Assembly (NCBI GenBank): GCA_028692395.1 | Contig: JAQUXP010000005.1 | Coordinates: 34,772-98,771, forward strand | Direction of reading: 5' to 3' | From: Lachnospiraceae bacterium | GTDB lineage: Bacteria > Bacillota > Clostridia > Lachnospirales > Lachnospiraceae | Length of the DNA stretch: 64,000 nucleotides | Part shown: positions 21,209 through 29,772 of the stretch, in pieces | Layout: each line of letters opens with the position of its first letter | Numbering within the stretch: position 1 is the stretch's first letter | Made by a program: the position numbers and the translations under genes | The notes under the pieces: generated by a model | What the model saw: only the letters and a program-made list of their open reading frames with translations | Database searches by the model: none | What the model was told of the DNA's origin: nothing

Positions 21209-21280
21209 GTGTTTCGAAACACCTATTGTACCTTACCCTTTCATATGGTATTCTTTTTTTAGAAAGCTTATGCGCATAAG
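21209..21280 (+). promoter_or_regulatory. Promoter and two operators of the GH13 gene at 21344
   Basis: In order: a perfect 14-bp palindrome GTGTTTCGAAACAC (21209-21222), TTGTAC (21226-21231), a 17-bp spacer, TATTCT (21249-21254), and the perfect palindrome CTTATGCGCATAAG (21267-21280) where a bound repressor would block transcription. The same layout recurs upstream of the other GH13 gene, on the opposite strand (33661-33734). The central CG pair fits LacI-family operators, and two LacI genes lie in this cluster. Confidence 0.8.
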
Positions 21281-21343
21281 TGATTTTGTAAAGGAATGTC
21301 AATACAATACAAACCGTACACAACGGAAATGGAGGGAAGAAAC

Positions 21344-23026
21344 ATGGAGAAAAAATGGTGGCATGAGAAAGTAGCATATCAGATTTACCCAAAGAGTTTT
21401 AAGGACACCACCGGAGACGGCATCGGAGATCTGCGAGGCATTATACAAAAATTAGATTATCTGAAGAAGCTGGGTGTGGACATCATCTGGCTCTCCCCCT
21501 GCTACTGTTCTCCGCTGGCAGATCAGGGGTATGATATCTCCGATTACTATAATATTGATCCTCGTTTTGGAAATATGGATGATATGGACGAGCTGATCGC
21601 AGAAGCAAAAAAACGTGATATGTATATCCTGATGGATCTGGTAGTGAACCACTGCTCTGACGAGCACGAATGGTTTCAGAAAGCCCTGGCAGATCCGGAC
21701 GGCGCCTATGGGAAATATTTTTATATCGAGGAGGCAGTGGACGGACATGCACCGAATAACTGGCGCTCCTACTTTGGCGGCAGTGCCTGGGAACCAATCC
21801 CTGGAACCAATAAGTATTATCTGCACCTCTTCCACAAAAAACAGCCTGATCTCAACTGGGAAAATCCCAAGGTACGAGAAGATATCTACACGATGATCAA
21901 CTGGTGGCTGGACCGTGGGCTGGCAGGTTTTCGTATTGATGCTATTATTAATATCAAAAAAGCACTGCCTGTCACTGCCTTTAACTATCCCGCAGACCGG
22001 GAAGACGGACTGGCCAAGGCAACTAGGATGCTTTCAGACGCCGTAGGTGTGGGCGATTTTCTCAGTGAGATGCGGGATCGTACCTTTGCAAAATATGATG
22101 CATTTACAGCGGGTGAAGTGTTTAACGAGCGGGAGGAAGATATCCCCCGGTTCATCGGCGATCACGGGTACTTTTCCACCATGTACGACTTCCGTTCCAC
22201 CATCTTTGGCGAAAGCGAAAAGGGCTGGTACGATGCCACTCATATTACTCCGGACGATTACAAGGCCTGCTGCTTTGAGACACAGCGTATCATCGGTGAT
22301 AACGGCATGATCTCCACCATCATCGAAAACCACGACGAACCCCGTGGGGTAAGCCGCTATATTCCGACGGGAGAGCTGAGCGACACCAGCAAAAAACTTC
22401 TGGCTACCATGCAGTTTATGCTCCGTGGACTTCCCTTCATCTACCAGGGACAGGAGCTGGGTATGGAGAATGTGGACTTCCAGTCCATCGATGACATCGA
22501 TGACATCTCCACACTGGATGAATATCAGGTAGCACTGAATGCCGGACTTTCCAAAGAAAAAGCCCTGGAAGCGGTGAAATATTACAGCCGTGACAATGCA
22601 CGTACTCCCTTCCAGTGGGATGATAGCGAAAATGCAGGCTTCACTACCGGGACACCATGGCTGAAGCTGAATCCAAACTATACACGGATCAATGCAAAGG
22701 CAGAGGTAGATACCCCCACCTCCGTATTCTCTTACTACCAGAAGCTGATCGCGCTGCGAAAGAACCCCCAATACAAGGAAGCGGTTGTATATGGTGCTTT
22801 CGAGGCCTATAGGGAAGAAGAACCCCGCCTGATGGCATTCTATCGCCGTGGAACAGACAAGACCCTTCTTGTAATCGGAAACTACCAGATGGAGGAACGC
22901 ACACTGGAACTACCTTCTCCCTGCAAGAAGGTAATCCTGAGCAATTGTAATAAGACCTCCATCATAGATGGAAAAACCCTACAGCTTAGCGGATATCAGG
23001 CTGTGGTATTAGAATTAGAAGTATAA
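21344..23026 (+). CDS. Alpha-glucosidase, GH13 (oligo-1,6-glucosidase-like subfamily)
   Basis: A 560-residue intracellular glycoside hydrolase that removes glucose from the non-reducing end of maltose- or isomaltose-type oligosaccharides. The start is the ATG at 21344 (MEKKWWHEKVAYQIYPKSF), behind GGAGGG; the frame extends upstream without a site. The calcium-loop-like DTTGDGIGDLRGI, nucleophile D199 in GFRIDAIIN, acid/base E258 in AGEVFN and D331 in ENHDEPR are present. The residue after the nucleophile is Ala; family members with Val here prefer alpha-1,6 bonds, so alpha-1,4 activity is plausible. It is transcribed away from the rest of the mal cluster and controlled by the dual-operator promoter. 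Confidence 0.92.
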   Translation: MEKKWWHEKVAYQIYPKSFKDTTGDGIGDLRGIIQKLDYLKKLGVDIIWLSPCYCSPLADQGYDISDYYNIDPRFGNMDDMDELIAEAKKRDMYILMDLVVNHCSDEHEWFQKALADPDGAYGKYFYIEEAVDGHAPNNWRSYFGGSAWEPIPGTNKYYLHLFHKKQPDLNWENPKVREDIYTMINWWLDRGLAGFRIDAIINIKKALPVTAFNYPADREDGLAKATRMLSDAVGVGDFLSEMRDRTFAKYDAFTAGEVFNEREEDIPRFIGDHGYFSTMYDFRSTIFGESEKGWYDATHITPDDYKACCFETQRIIGDNGMISTIIENHDEPRGVSRYIPTGELSDTSKKLLATMQFMLRGLPFIYQGQELGMENVDFQSIDDIDDISTLDEYQVALNAGLSKEKALEAVKYYSRDNARTPFQWDDSENAGFTTGTPWLKLNPNYTRINAKAEVDTPTSVFSYYQKLIALRKNPQYKEAVVYGAFEAYREEEPRLMAFYRRGTDKTLLVIGNYQMEERTLELPSPCKKVILSNCNKTSIIDGKTLQLSGYQAVVLELEV

Positions 23027-23040
23027 AGAACGAATAAAAA

Positions 23041-23280
23041 GGGCTTTTTACACCTTGGCAGGGTGCCGCCCATGGGGCTATGGGAAACATTTGCAAGAGT
23101 CCTAAGCATACAGAAAGAATCCATTTTACGTTGGAAACAGTCAGCATACTGTTTGAGTGAAACGAGTTTGTGCTGACTGTTTACGTTTTTAGTAAAATTG
23201 ATTCTTTTCGTATGCTCTTGGACTCTGAAACAGTTTCCCATAGCCCCATGGACGGCACCCTGCCAAGGTGTAAAAAGCCC
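23041..23280. repeat. Foldback element A (about 240 bp, near-perfect palindrome)
   Basis: Outer arms 23041-23088 and 23233-23280 are complementary over 48 bp with one mismatch. Inside lie the conserved core halves CATTTGCAAGAGTCCTAAGC (from 23088) and GTATGCTCTTGGACTCTGAA (from 23210), then shorter copy-specific inner arms and a loop around 23141-23175. The whole element can fold into one long imperfect hairpin. It fills the space between the convergent GH13 and malQ genes and could end transcription from both sides. Related copies are at 50224, 57772, 62001 and 63891. Confidence 0.9.
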
Positions 23281-23300
23281 ATTCCCAAACAAGACTCCCA

Positions 23301-24800
23301 TTAATCGTAATTAAATCTGCCATAGCATCTGGTGATTCTTAGAATCTCCCGGATCAATTCTTTTGACAGCTCTCCCGGAAGCAGTCTCCACTTCCAGTTA
23401 ATTCCCAGCGTTGATGGTGTATTCATCCTGGCCTCATGTCCGTAGCCCAGATAATCCTGGATCGGAATAATACAGGTATCGGAGACACTACCCATCACAG
23501 TGCAAATCATAGCCCTGGCAAGCTTCCCATCAGAAGCACCCTCCTGATTCACATATTCGCTTACCATATCATGCTCCGCCTTTGTGATATCCCCCATCCA
23601 TCCCATCAGGGTTTCATTATCATGGGTTCCGGTATAGACCACGCTGTTTTTCTCATAATTGTGGGGCAGATAGTCATTGGCACTGCCGGTATCTCTGGCG
23701 TCGAAAGCAAATTCGAATACCTTCATACCGGGAAAGCCGCTGTCACGCACTAATTTTCTGACGGAATCCGTCACGTAACCCAGATCCTCCGCAATGATGG
23801 CTTTATCCCCCAGATGGTATCTGATCGTCTGAAAAAGCTCAATTCCCGGTCCCTTTTCCCAGTGACCATAAACCGCTGTCTTATCTCCATAAGGGATAGA
23901 GAAATACTCGTCAAATCCACGGAAATGATCAATTCTTACCACATCGTACAGCCGGAAGCAATATGCAATCCTGCTAAGCCACCAGGCATAGCCCGTCTCT
24001 TTGTGGTAGTCCCAGCAATACAGTGGATTGCCCCAAAGCTGTCCATCTGCCGCAAATCCGTCCGGCGGGCAGCCTGCTACCGCTAACGGCACATGTTCCT
24101 CATCAAGCTGGAATAACTCCGGATTGGCCCAGGTATCTGCGCTGTCATAGGCTACATAGATGGGAATATCTCCGATGATACGGATGCCTTTCTCATTTGC
24201 GTAGGACTTCAGGCGGTTCCACTGCATGGCAAACAAAAACTGCAGGTATTCATAAAATTCAATGTCAAAGTAAAGCTTCTCCCGATAATAATCCAGGGCA
24301 TTGGACCAGCGAAGAGAAATATCTTCCGGCCATTCATTCCAGCTTTTTCCCTGAAAAAAATCCTTCAGCGCCATAAAAAGAGCATAATCCAAAAGCCAGT
24401 AGGACTGCTGCGCCACATACGCCTGAAACTCCATATCGTCTGCTACATTTGCCCGTTCATAAGCCTTGCGAAGCAGCTTAAAACGTCCAAGATACAGCTT
24501 CTCATAATCAATCTCTCCTGGCTTTTTACCAAAATCAACAGCTTCACACTCTTTTTTCGTCAGAAGCTTTTCCTTCACCAGCTCATCCAGATCGATAAAA
24601 TATGGATTCCCTGCAAATGTTGAAAATGACTGATAGGGAGAATCCCCATAGCTGGTAGGCCCCAGGGGCAATATCTGCCAGAAGCTCTGTCCCGCCTCCT
24701 TTAACTGATCTACAAACTCATATGCACATTCGCCAAAATTTCCGATACCGCACCTGGACGGAAGGCTGCTCACCGGCAGCAAAATCCCACTTCTTCTCAT
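23301..24800 (-). CDS. malQ: 4-alpha-glucanotransferase, GH77 (amylomaltase)
   Basis: A 499-residue amylomaltase that transfers maltodextrin segments between chains, releasing glucose and keeping dextrins long enough for phosphorolysis or hydrolysis. The start at 24800 (MRRSGILLPVSSLPS) lies behind AAGGGG. GH77 signatures are GIGNFGE, LPLGPTSYGDSPYQSFS, the nucleophile region VVRIDHFRGFDEYF, AEDLG with the acid/base Glu, and GTHDNETLMGW with the third catalytic acid. The length is normal for bacterial MalQ. It follows the two permease genes on the same strand after about 130 nt and converges with the upstream GH13 gene, with element A between them. Confidence 0.95.
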   Translation of the reverse strand: MRRSGILLPVSSLPSRCGIGNFGECAYEFVDQLKEAGQSFWQILPLGPTSYGDSPYQSFSTFAGNPYFIDLDELVKEKLLTKKECEAVDFGKKPGEIDYEKLYLGRFKLLRKAYERANVADDMEFQAYVAQQSYWLLDYALFMALKDFFQGKSWNEWPEDISLRWSNALDYYREKLYFDIEFYEYLQFLFAMQWNRLKSYANEKGIRIIGDIPIYVAYDSADTWANPELFQLDEEHVPLAVAGCPPDGFAADGQLWGNPLYCWDYHKETGYAWWLSRIAYCFRLYDVVRIDHFRGFDEYFSIPYGDKTAVYGHWEKGPGIELFQTIRYHLGDKAIIAEDLGYVTDSVRKLVRDSGFPGMKVFEFAFDARDTGSANDYLPHNYEKNSVVYTGTHDNETLMGWMGDITKAEHDMVSEYVNQEGASDGKLARAMICTVMGSVSDTCIIPIQDYLGYGHEARMNTPSTLGINWKWRLLPGELSKELIREILRITRCYGRFNYD

Positions 24801-24933
24801 CGCTGATTTCCCCTTTATTTTCCTGTAATAAAAGATGGAGCAGTCCCACAATTTCCAGCTGAAACGCTATACTGTTCCACCAGACTTCGCAGGACAACTC
24901 CACTAACTGTTCAATACCATTCTTATATTACTA

Positions 24934-25794
24934 CTATTTGATAGCTCCGTCCACCATTCCCTGGATAATCTGCTTCTGTGCAAGGAGGAAGAGGAGTACG
25001 ATGGGAATCATGGCCAAAAATGCTGCCGCCAGGATCAGATCCCACTGTTTTACATAGGAACCTACAAAACTGCTTACTGCGATGGGAAGCGTCTTGATCT
25101 TTCCATTCAGACCCAGCATAATAGAAGGAAGAAGGTAATCATTCCAGATCCACAGACCATTCAGAATCAATACTGTCATCTGTACCGGACGAAGCAGGGG
25201 GAAGATTACTCGAAAGAACGTTCCCTCAGGAGAACATCCGTCAATCCATGCTGCCTCCTCAAGCTCGTAAGGAATTCCCTTGATAAATCCATGGAGAATA
25301 AAGATGGACATGGAGCCTCCGAATCCAAGATACGCAAAGATAATTCCCTTGTAGCTTTGCAGCAGTTTGATTCCTGTAAATGCTCCAATTCCCTTGAATA
25401 CCGTCAGAATCGGAAGCATAACAACCTGAAAAGGAATAACCATAGCAGCTACAAAGATCATAAAGATTGCATTAGACCACTTTTCTCTGTGATGACGGCT
25501 CAAAACCCAGGCTGCCATACAGGAAAATACAGTTAAAAGGATCAGTGATACAGCTGTAATAAACAGCGAGCTTCCAAAGGAAGTCCAGTAGCTGAAGTTG
25601 CTGGTGTTAATTACATTGCTGAGGTTTGTAATCATCTGACCCCAGTTCTCAGGAAGTGCGATAGGACTGATTACGATATCTTCACTTGTTTTTGCGGTGT
25701 TAATAACAACCAAAATAAAGGGGGAGAGTACAAACAAGGCGATAACAGCTCCCAGGATCGTACCCATAAGTCTTCTGTTTTTCTGTGCTTTCAT
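24934..25794 (-). CDS. Maltodextrin-type ABC transporter permease (MalG family)
   Basis: A 286-residue inner-membrane permease, six predicted helices, with the cytoplasmic EAA loop (YELEEAAWIDGCSPEGTFFRVIFPLLRP) that docks onto the ATPase. The length and N-terminal extracytoplasmic loop fit the MalG/CUT1 carbohydrate family. It overlaps the upstream permease gene by one base (stop and start share TAATG), implying translational coupling. With the MalF- and MalE-like products it forms an importer for oligosaccharides; maltodextrin or isomaltose is inferred from the neighbouring glucosidases. There is no adjacent ATPase gene. Confidence 0.93.
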   Translation of the reverse strand: MKAQKNRRLMGTILGAVIALFVLSPFILVVINTAKTSEDIVISPIALPENWGQMITNLSNVINTSNFSYWTSFGSSLFITAVSLILLTVFSCMAAWVLSRHHREKWSNAIFMIFVAAMVIPFQVVMLPILTVFKGIGAFTGIKLLQSYKGIIFAYLGFGGSMSIFILHGFIKGIPYELEEAAWIDGCSPEGTFFRVIFPLLRPVQMTVLILNGLWIWNDYLLPSIMLGLNGKIKTLPIAVSSFVGSYVKQWDLILAAAFLAMIPIVLLFLLAQKQIIQGMVDGAIK

Positions 25795-26834
25795 TATAGC
25801 TCAACCTCCTTCTTCTTACTGATACTCACCTGTGTCAGAGACACGATTGCAAGGATCACAAAGAATACAACGGCCTTCGTCTGTCCCAGTGCATAGTCAT
25901 TTTTACCGATTGCAGTCTTATAGATATTCAAAGCCAGAAACTCTGTTGACTGGATAATCTTATCTCCCAGCACACGGCTTGGTGCACCATTTGTAATCGA
26001 AAGGTTCAGGTCGAATAGCTTGAAGGAGTTTACCAGTGTCAGGAAGATACATACAGTGAAGGTATTGGCAATCATGGGAATCTTAATCTTGAACAGCGTT
26101 GTCAGTGGACTGGCTCCGTCAACATTGGAGGCCTCCAGTACATCGCTGGGTACACTTTGCAGTCCGGTTACATAGATCATCATAATATAACCTGCATACT
26201 GCCAGGTATTTACGAAAAGGATAGCCAGAATCGCAAGATTCGCATCTGTCAGCATGGAGTTGCTTCCCACAAAGACTGTAGTAAATACCTTGTTGAAGAT
26301 AAACTGCCATACATAGCCCAGTACGATACCACCGATAAGGTTTGGCAGGAAGTAGGCTGCACGGAAAAAGTTTTTTCCTTTAATCTTGGATGTACAAAGC
26401 AGTGCCAGACAAAACCCGGCGATATTGACTGAGACTATATTCACAATCGTAAAGAGCAACGTAAGGATGAAAGAATATACAAAGTCAAGCTGTCTGAACA
26501 TGGTGATGTAATTTTCTAATCCTACAAACTGTGTAACAGAAACACCATTCCAGTCCGTAAAGGAGTAGATGATACCAAGGATAAATGGAATCATCACCGT
26601 GACACCAAAGGTAAATACCATGGGAAACAGGAAAAGCCCATTCACAATTTTTGTATGTTTTTTATTCGGGAGCTTCAACAGGCCCACTATGATTAACAGA
26701 GCGCCTGCTATCAGAAGATAGCCTCTCATCGCTCCTTTTGTCCCCATAAAATCAAGTATGAGTGCTGCCACCATCAATACTGCTCCAACCACCAGCATTC
26801 CCAGTGACAATGATTTTTTTGCTGCTGTATTCAC
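25794..26834 (-). CDS. Maltodextrin-type ABC transporter permease (MalF family)
   Basis: A 346-residue permease from a GTG start at 26834, chosen because GAGGAGGA lies 6 nt upstream; the frame extends further without a site and would encode an improbable N-terminus. After a short basic start it has two extra hydrophobic helices (about residues 10-60), then the CUT1 permease core with FTDWNG, and the EAA loop (DVLEASNVDGASPLTTLFKIKIPMI). It ends in KKKEVEL and overlaps malG by one base. It follows the binding-protein gene after a 12-bp stem-loop, which would lower permease output relative to the binding protein. Confidence 0.92.
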   Translation of the reverse strand: MNTAAKKSLSLGMLVVGAVLMVAALILDFMGTKGAMRGYLLIAGALLIIVGLLKLPNKKHTKIVNGLFLFPMVFTFGVTVMIPFILGIIYSFTDWNGVSVTQFVGLENYITMFRQLDFVYSFILTLLFTIVNIVSVNIAGFCLALLCTSKIKGKNFFRAAYFLPNLIGGIVLGYVWQFIFNKVFTTVFVGSNSMLTDANLAILAILFVNTWQYAGYIMMIYVTGLQSVPSDVLEASNVDGASPLTTLFKIKIPMIANTFTVCIFLTLVNSFKLFDLNLSITNGAPSRVLGDKIIQSTEFLALNIYKTAIGKNDYALGQTKAVVFFVILAIVSLTQVSISKKKEVEL

Positions 26835-26879
26835 ACTGATTCCTCCTCTCAGTTCGAAAAACACATACAGGTAACAAGA

Positions 26880-26920
26880 AAGAGCTGCTGCGCCAGGAAC
26901 ACCAAAGTGCAACAGCCCTT
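26880..26920 (-). promoter_or_regulatory. Stem-loop between binding-protein and permease genes
   Basis: On the minus strand a 12-bp stem (arms 26920-26909 and 26891-26880, two G-U pairs) with a 17-nt loop, followed by TTTCTTGTT. Such hairpins between malE- and malF-type genes commonly act as leaky terminators or mRNA stabilisers giving excess binding protein. Confidence 0.6.
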
Positions 26921-26956
26921 CTTTGACCCCGGGGAATTCCCCCTGTGTGTTATAAA

Positions 26957-28297
26957 TTACTTATTTGCTACATAATCTGCGATAGAGGACTGCATCATGG
27001 TTACGAACTGATCTTTGTCAATGTCTCCCTTTGCATAGGACTCATATACCAGACCAATCGCATTCTGAGCAATACCCTCCGGCATATTTGCCCATGCCCA
27101 GGATGAAGTTTTTCCTTCATTTACATAAGTTTTCAGGCTTACTGCCAGAGGTGACTCCGGTTCTACAGTGCTGCTCTTATATGGAGAGATCATACCGGCA
27201 TCTTTGACAAGGCAGGTCTGTCCTTCTTCAGTAGTTGCAAGATAGTCAAGGAATGCTTTGCAGGCGTCAACCTTATCGCTCTCACCGTATACACACCACC
27301 AGGATGGACTGTCTGCAAGAACACTTGTCATGTCCTCCTTTGTAAATGCCAGCGGAGCGATACCGCAGTTAAAGCTTACGTTGTAGTCTGGCAGTGAAGG
27401 ATCAATCCAGTTACCTTCTGTGATAAATGCTGCCTTTCCCTGTGCCCACAGTGCAAGCTGATCATCATAGGTACCGGAGATCAGGGTCTGCTGGTCTGAA
27501 TACTGATATAACAATCCGATGAAGTCAGCATATTGTGACATTCTGTCGGTATCAACCTTACCCTCTAAAGCCATATCAAAGTAGGTATTATCATCTCTCT
27601 CCAGACCCCCTGACAGATAATATCCAAACAGATGATTTCCTGTTGACCAGTACATCTGTCCTGACTCTGCTGCTACGGAGCAGACTGCTGACAGTCCCAG
27701 CTCCTCTTTCATGCCGTCAATCTTCTCAAAGGCTGCCTTGTAAGCATCATAGTTTACCAGAGTTGTAGGATCGATCCCAGCTTTCTCCAGGATGTCTGCG
27801 TTGTAAGTGATTCCGTATCCCTCTACGGCATATGGAAAACCAACAACCTTGCCAGTTTCATCATCAGTATAGCCAAAGTCTGTATCCTTTACAAAGGCAC
27901 AATCGCTCAGGTCTGCACATTTTCCCGTCCAGTTTGCATAGTCACCATCACCGCCGATCACGAACATATCCGGCATGTTGCCTGCTGCATAGTAGCTCTT
28001 TAACTGGCCTGAGATATCAACTCCGCCACCCAGGGACTCGATAGAAACTTCCTGTCCTGTCTCCTCCTGGTACTTCTTGGCAGCCGCTTTCAGCTGCTCA
28101 TCAATCTCGATTTTACCATTGACAAGGCGGATTGCATCTTTGCTTGCTGTTGTCGTTGTTCCCGTTGACTCTGATGCAGCCTCCGATTTGGAATTGCCTG
28201 CTGATGAAGATGTGGAAGCTCCGCTTCCGCCGCATCCTGCGAATAATGCTGCCGACATCGTACCTGCCAGTAAAACTGCTAAAGATTTCTTTTTCAT
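26957..28297 (-). CDS. Sugar-binding lipoprotein of a CUT1 ABC importer (MalE-like)
   Basis: A 446-residue extracellular solute-binding protein. The signal peptide MKKKSLAVLLAGTMSAALFAGC ends in the lipobox LFAGC, so the mature protein is lipid-anchored at its cysteine, followed by a Gly/Ser-rich linker typical of Gram-positive binding proteins. The rest matches family 1 solute-binding proteins (YYAAGNMPDMFVIGGDGDYANW, PYAVEGYGITYNADILEKAGI, WAQGKAAFITEGNW). It is the first gene of the binding protein-permease-permease unit and has a promoter with a LacI-type operator. The ligand is not readable from sequence; the GH13, GH31 and GH77 neighbours point to alpha-gluco-oligosaccharides. Confidence 0.93.
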   Translation of the reverse strand: MKKKSLAVLLAGTMSAALFAGCGGSGASTSSSAGNSKSEAASESTGTTTTASKDAIRLVNGKIEIDEQLKAAAKKYQEETGQEVSIESLGGGVDISGQLKSYYAAGNMPDMFVIGGDGDYANWTGKCADLSDCAFVKDTDFGYTDDETGKVVGFPYAVEGYGITYNADILEKAGIDPTTLVNYDAYKAAFEKIDGMKEELGLSAVCSVAAESGQMYWSTGNHLFGYYLSGGLERDDNTYFDMALEGKVDTDRMSQYADFIGLLYQYSDQQTLISGTYDDQLALWAQGKAAFITEGNWIDPSLPDYNVSFNCGIAPLAFTKEDMTSVLADSPSWWCVYGESDKVDACKAFLDYLATTEEGQTCLVKDAGMISPYKSSTVEPESPLAVSLKTYVNEGKTSSWAWANMPEGIAQNAIGLVYESYAKGDIDKDQFVTMMQSSIADYVANK

Positions 28298-28353
28298 ATT
28301 CTCTCTCCTTTTTTCGACAAATTGACTATACTTTACCGTGTAAGCTTCCGAAC

Positions 28354-28410
28354 CTTTTGCGCATAAGTTCTTTGTGATTGCATCATATCATGTTATTTTT
28401 AGAATTGCAA
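28354..28410 (-). promoter_or_regulatory. Promoter and operator of the binding-protein/permease operon
   Basis: On the minus strand TTGCAA (28410-28405), a 17-bp spacer, TATGAT (28387-28382), then CTTATGCGCAAAAG (28367-28354), which differs from the perfect palindrome at the two GH13 promoters by two bases in one half. The operator lies just downstream of the -10 box, as at the other sites. The second palindrome near the -35 box is absent here. Confidence 0.75.
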
Positions 28411-28480
28411 GTGATTTTATATTGTTTTTTATTTATCACACTTTTTCTTTTGTGCAACTTTACCATATGGGCTTTTCCTT

Positions 28481-28527
28481 AAAAAAACAAGACCCGGCAA
28501 AAGATCAGCTATCTTTTGCCGGGTCTT
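28481..28527 (-). terminator. Intrinsic terminator after the first LacI gene
   Basis: A perfect 16-bp stem (28490-28505 with 28511-28526) and a 5-nt loop, followed on the minus strand by TTGTTTTTTT. It separates the LacI gene from the binding-protein promoter. Confidence 0.92.
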
Positions 28528-28609
28528 GACCCTTATTATCTGTAAAATTTTTGTGAACTATGCACAACGAAAAATAGAATTTTTCAAAGCTAAATCGTTA
28601 CAACAGTTT

Positions 28610-29632
28610 TTACCTGTTGATCACCTTCACCGTATCCCGGATAATCACTTCGGTAGGCAGAAGAATCCTGTTTTCTTCCAGTTCCTCTCCCTGGATCATC
28701 CTAATCAGCTGCTGCACTGCAAGCTCTCCTTTGTACTCCGGATCCTGATGTACCGTAGTAAGTGCCGGACGGTGTGCACTGGCGTAATAATTATCATCGA
28801 AGCCCACAATCGAAAGCTGCTCCGGTACCCGAATTCCCCGATTTTCCAGTTCATTCATCAGATTCACTGCATAATAATCAGAAGCACAGAAAACTGCCGT
28901 ATACTCTCTGCAGCGATCACAGATTCTGGCATAGCTCTTCTGGCGCTCCTCCCTGGCCGGAATGTGAAAGAGAAAATCCTTCTCCCGGTCAAAGGCAATT
29001 CCAGCCTCCTGAAGTGCCTGTACAAAGCCATTAAAGCGCTCTTCATCCACACCGATACAGTTATCCGCCATGAATGCAATCCTTCTATGGCCGCAGGATA
29101 TGAGATATTTTGTCATATCATACGCTCCCTTGCGATCCTGAAGGCCCACATTCACCAGCTGTTTCAGTGAATTATCAAAATAACTATCGATAAAAACCGT
29201 GGGTTTCGCATAATGTTTCTTGATCTCTTTCCACTCTTCCCCAAGGATGCCAAGCAGAATCAGTCCATCAGCATTCCAAAGAGAGATATGCTTTGCCAGT
29301 TCCGAAACATCATCTGAGATATAGATCATCATGTAATACCCGGTATAGCGAAGGGATTTCTCGATTCCTCCGATCAATGCCCCGCTAAATGGATCGTTCA
29401 GTGCATTATCGTACTTGTCTTCCCTGGCCCGCATGGCAACTCCGATAATCTTGGATTCATTCTGAGCCAGATTCCTGGCGCTCATATTGGGGATATAATT
29501 ATATTCTTTCAGAGCCTCTTCCACCTTCTCCACCGTAGCCGGAGACACTTCACCCGTCTTTTTGTGGATGACATTGGATACCGTGGTGGTACTCATGCCA
29601 AGCTCCTTTGCAATTTCTTTTATTGTAATCAT
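28610..29632 (-). CDS. LacI-family transcriptional regulator
   Basis: A 340-residue repressor. The N-terminal helix-turn-helix reads ITIKEIAKELGMSTTTVSNVIHKKTGEVSP (shown in parts: recognition helix STTTVSNVI, hinge KVEEALKEYNYIPNMSARNL), followed by a periplasmic-binding-protein-like sensor domain with VVGFDDNYYASAHRPALTTVHQDPE-type C-terminal signatures. It probably responds to a maltose- or isomaltose-type sugar and binds one of the two operator types in this cluster. It has its own promoter and terminator. Which operator belongs to this protein and which to the paralogue at 33794 cannot be decided from sequence. Confidence 0.93.
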   Translation of the reverse strand: MITIKEIAKELGMSTTTVSNVIHKKTGEVSPATVEKVEEALKEYNYIPNMSARNLAQNESKIIGVAMRAREDKYDNALNDPFSGALIGGIEKSLRYTGYYMMIYISDDVSELAKHISLWNADGLILLGILGEEWKEIKKHYAKPTVFIDSYFDNSLKQLVNVGLQDRKGAYDMTKYLISCGHRRIAFMADNCIGVDEERFNGFVQALQEAGIAFDREKDFLFHIPAREERQKSYARICDRCREYTAVFCASDYYAVNLMNELENRGIRVPEQLSIVGFDDNYYASAHRPALTTVHQDPEYKGELAVQQLIRMIQGEELEENRILLPTEVIIRDTVKVINR

Positions 29633-29685
29633 ATTAAACCTGCCTGTCCTGTCGTTACTACTATTTCATTTACGATATATCTGTG

Positions 29686-29714
29686 ATTTTACATGATACA
29701 AACCCTTTCGGCAA
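29686..29714 (-). promoter_or_regulatory. Promoter of the first LacI gene
   Basis: On the minus strand TTGCCG (29714-29709), a 17-bp spacer and TAAAAT (29691-29686), about 55 bp before the start codon. No TTATGCGCATAA site is seen here, so autoregulation is not evident. Confidence 0.55.
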
Positions 29715-29772
29715 TGGCTGAATATACAATAATACCCGATATTTTTGTTACGTTTGACCCCATGCAGACAGG

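Noticed and set aside
21209-21222. GTGTTTCGAAACAC considered as a catabolite-responsive element (CcpA site)
   Set aside because: The spacing of the conserved TG and CA around the central CG does not fit the usual cre pattern; a LacI-paralogue operator fits better.
22996-23301. 101-codon minus-strand frame through foldback element A, with similar peptides readable in elements B (50270-50515, plus) and D (61998-62186, plus)
   Set aside because: The similar peptides follow from the conserved core DNA. A one-base indel between B and D breaks the frame while keeping the hairpin, and none has a convincing ribosome binding site.
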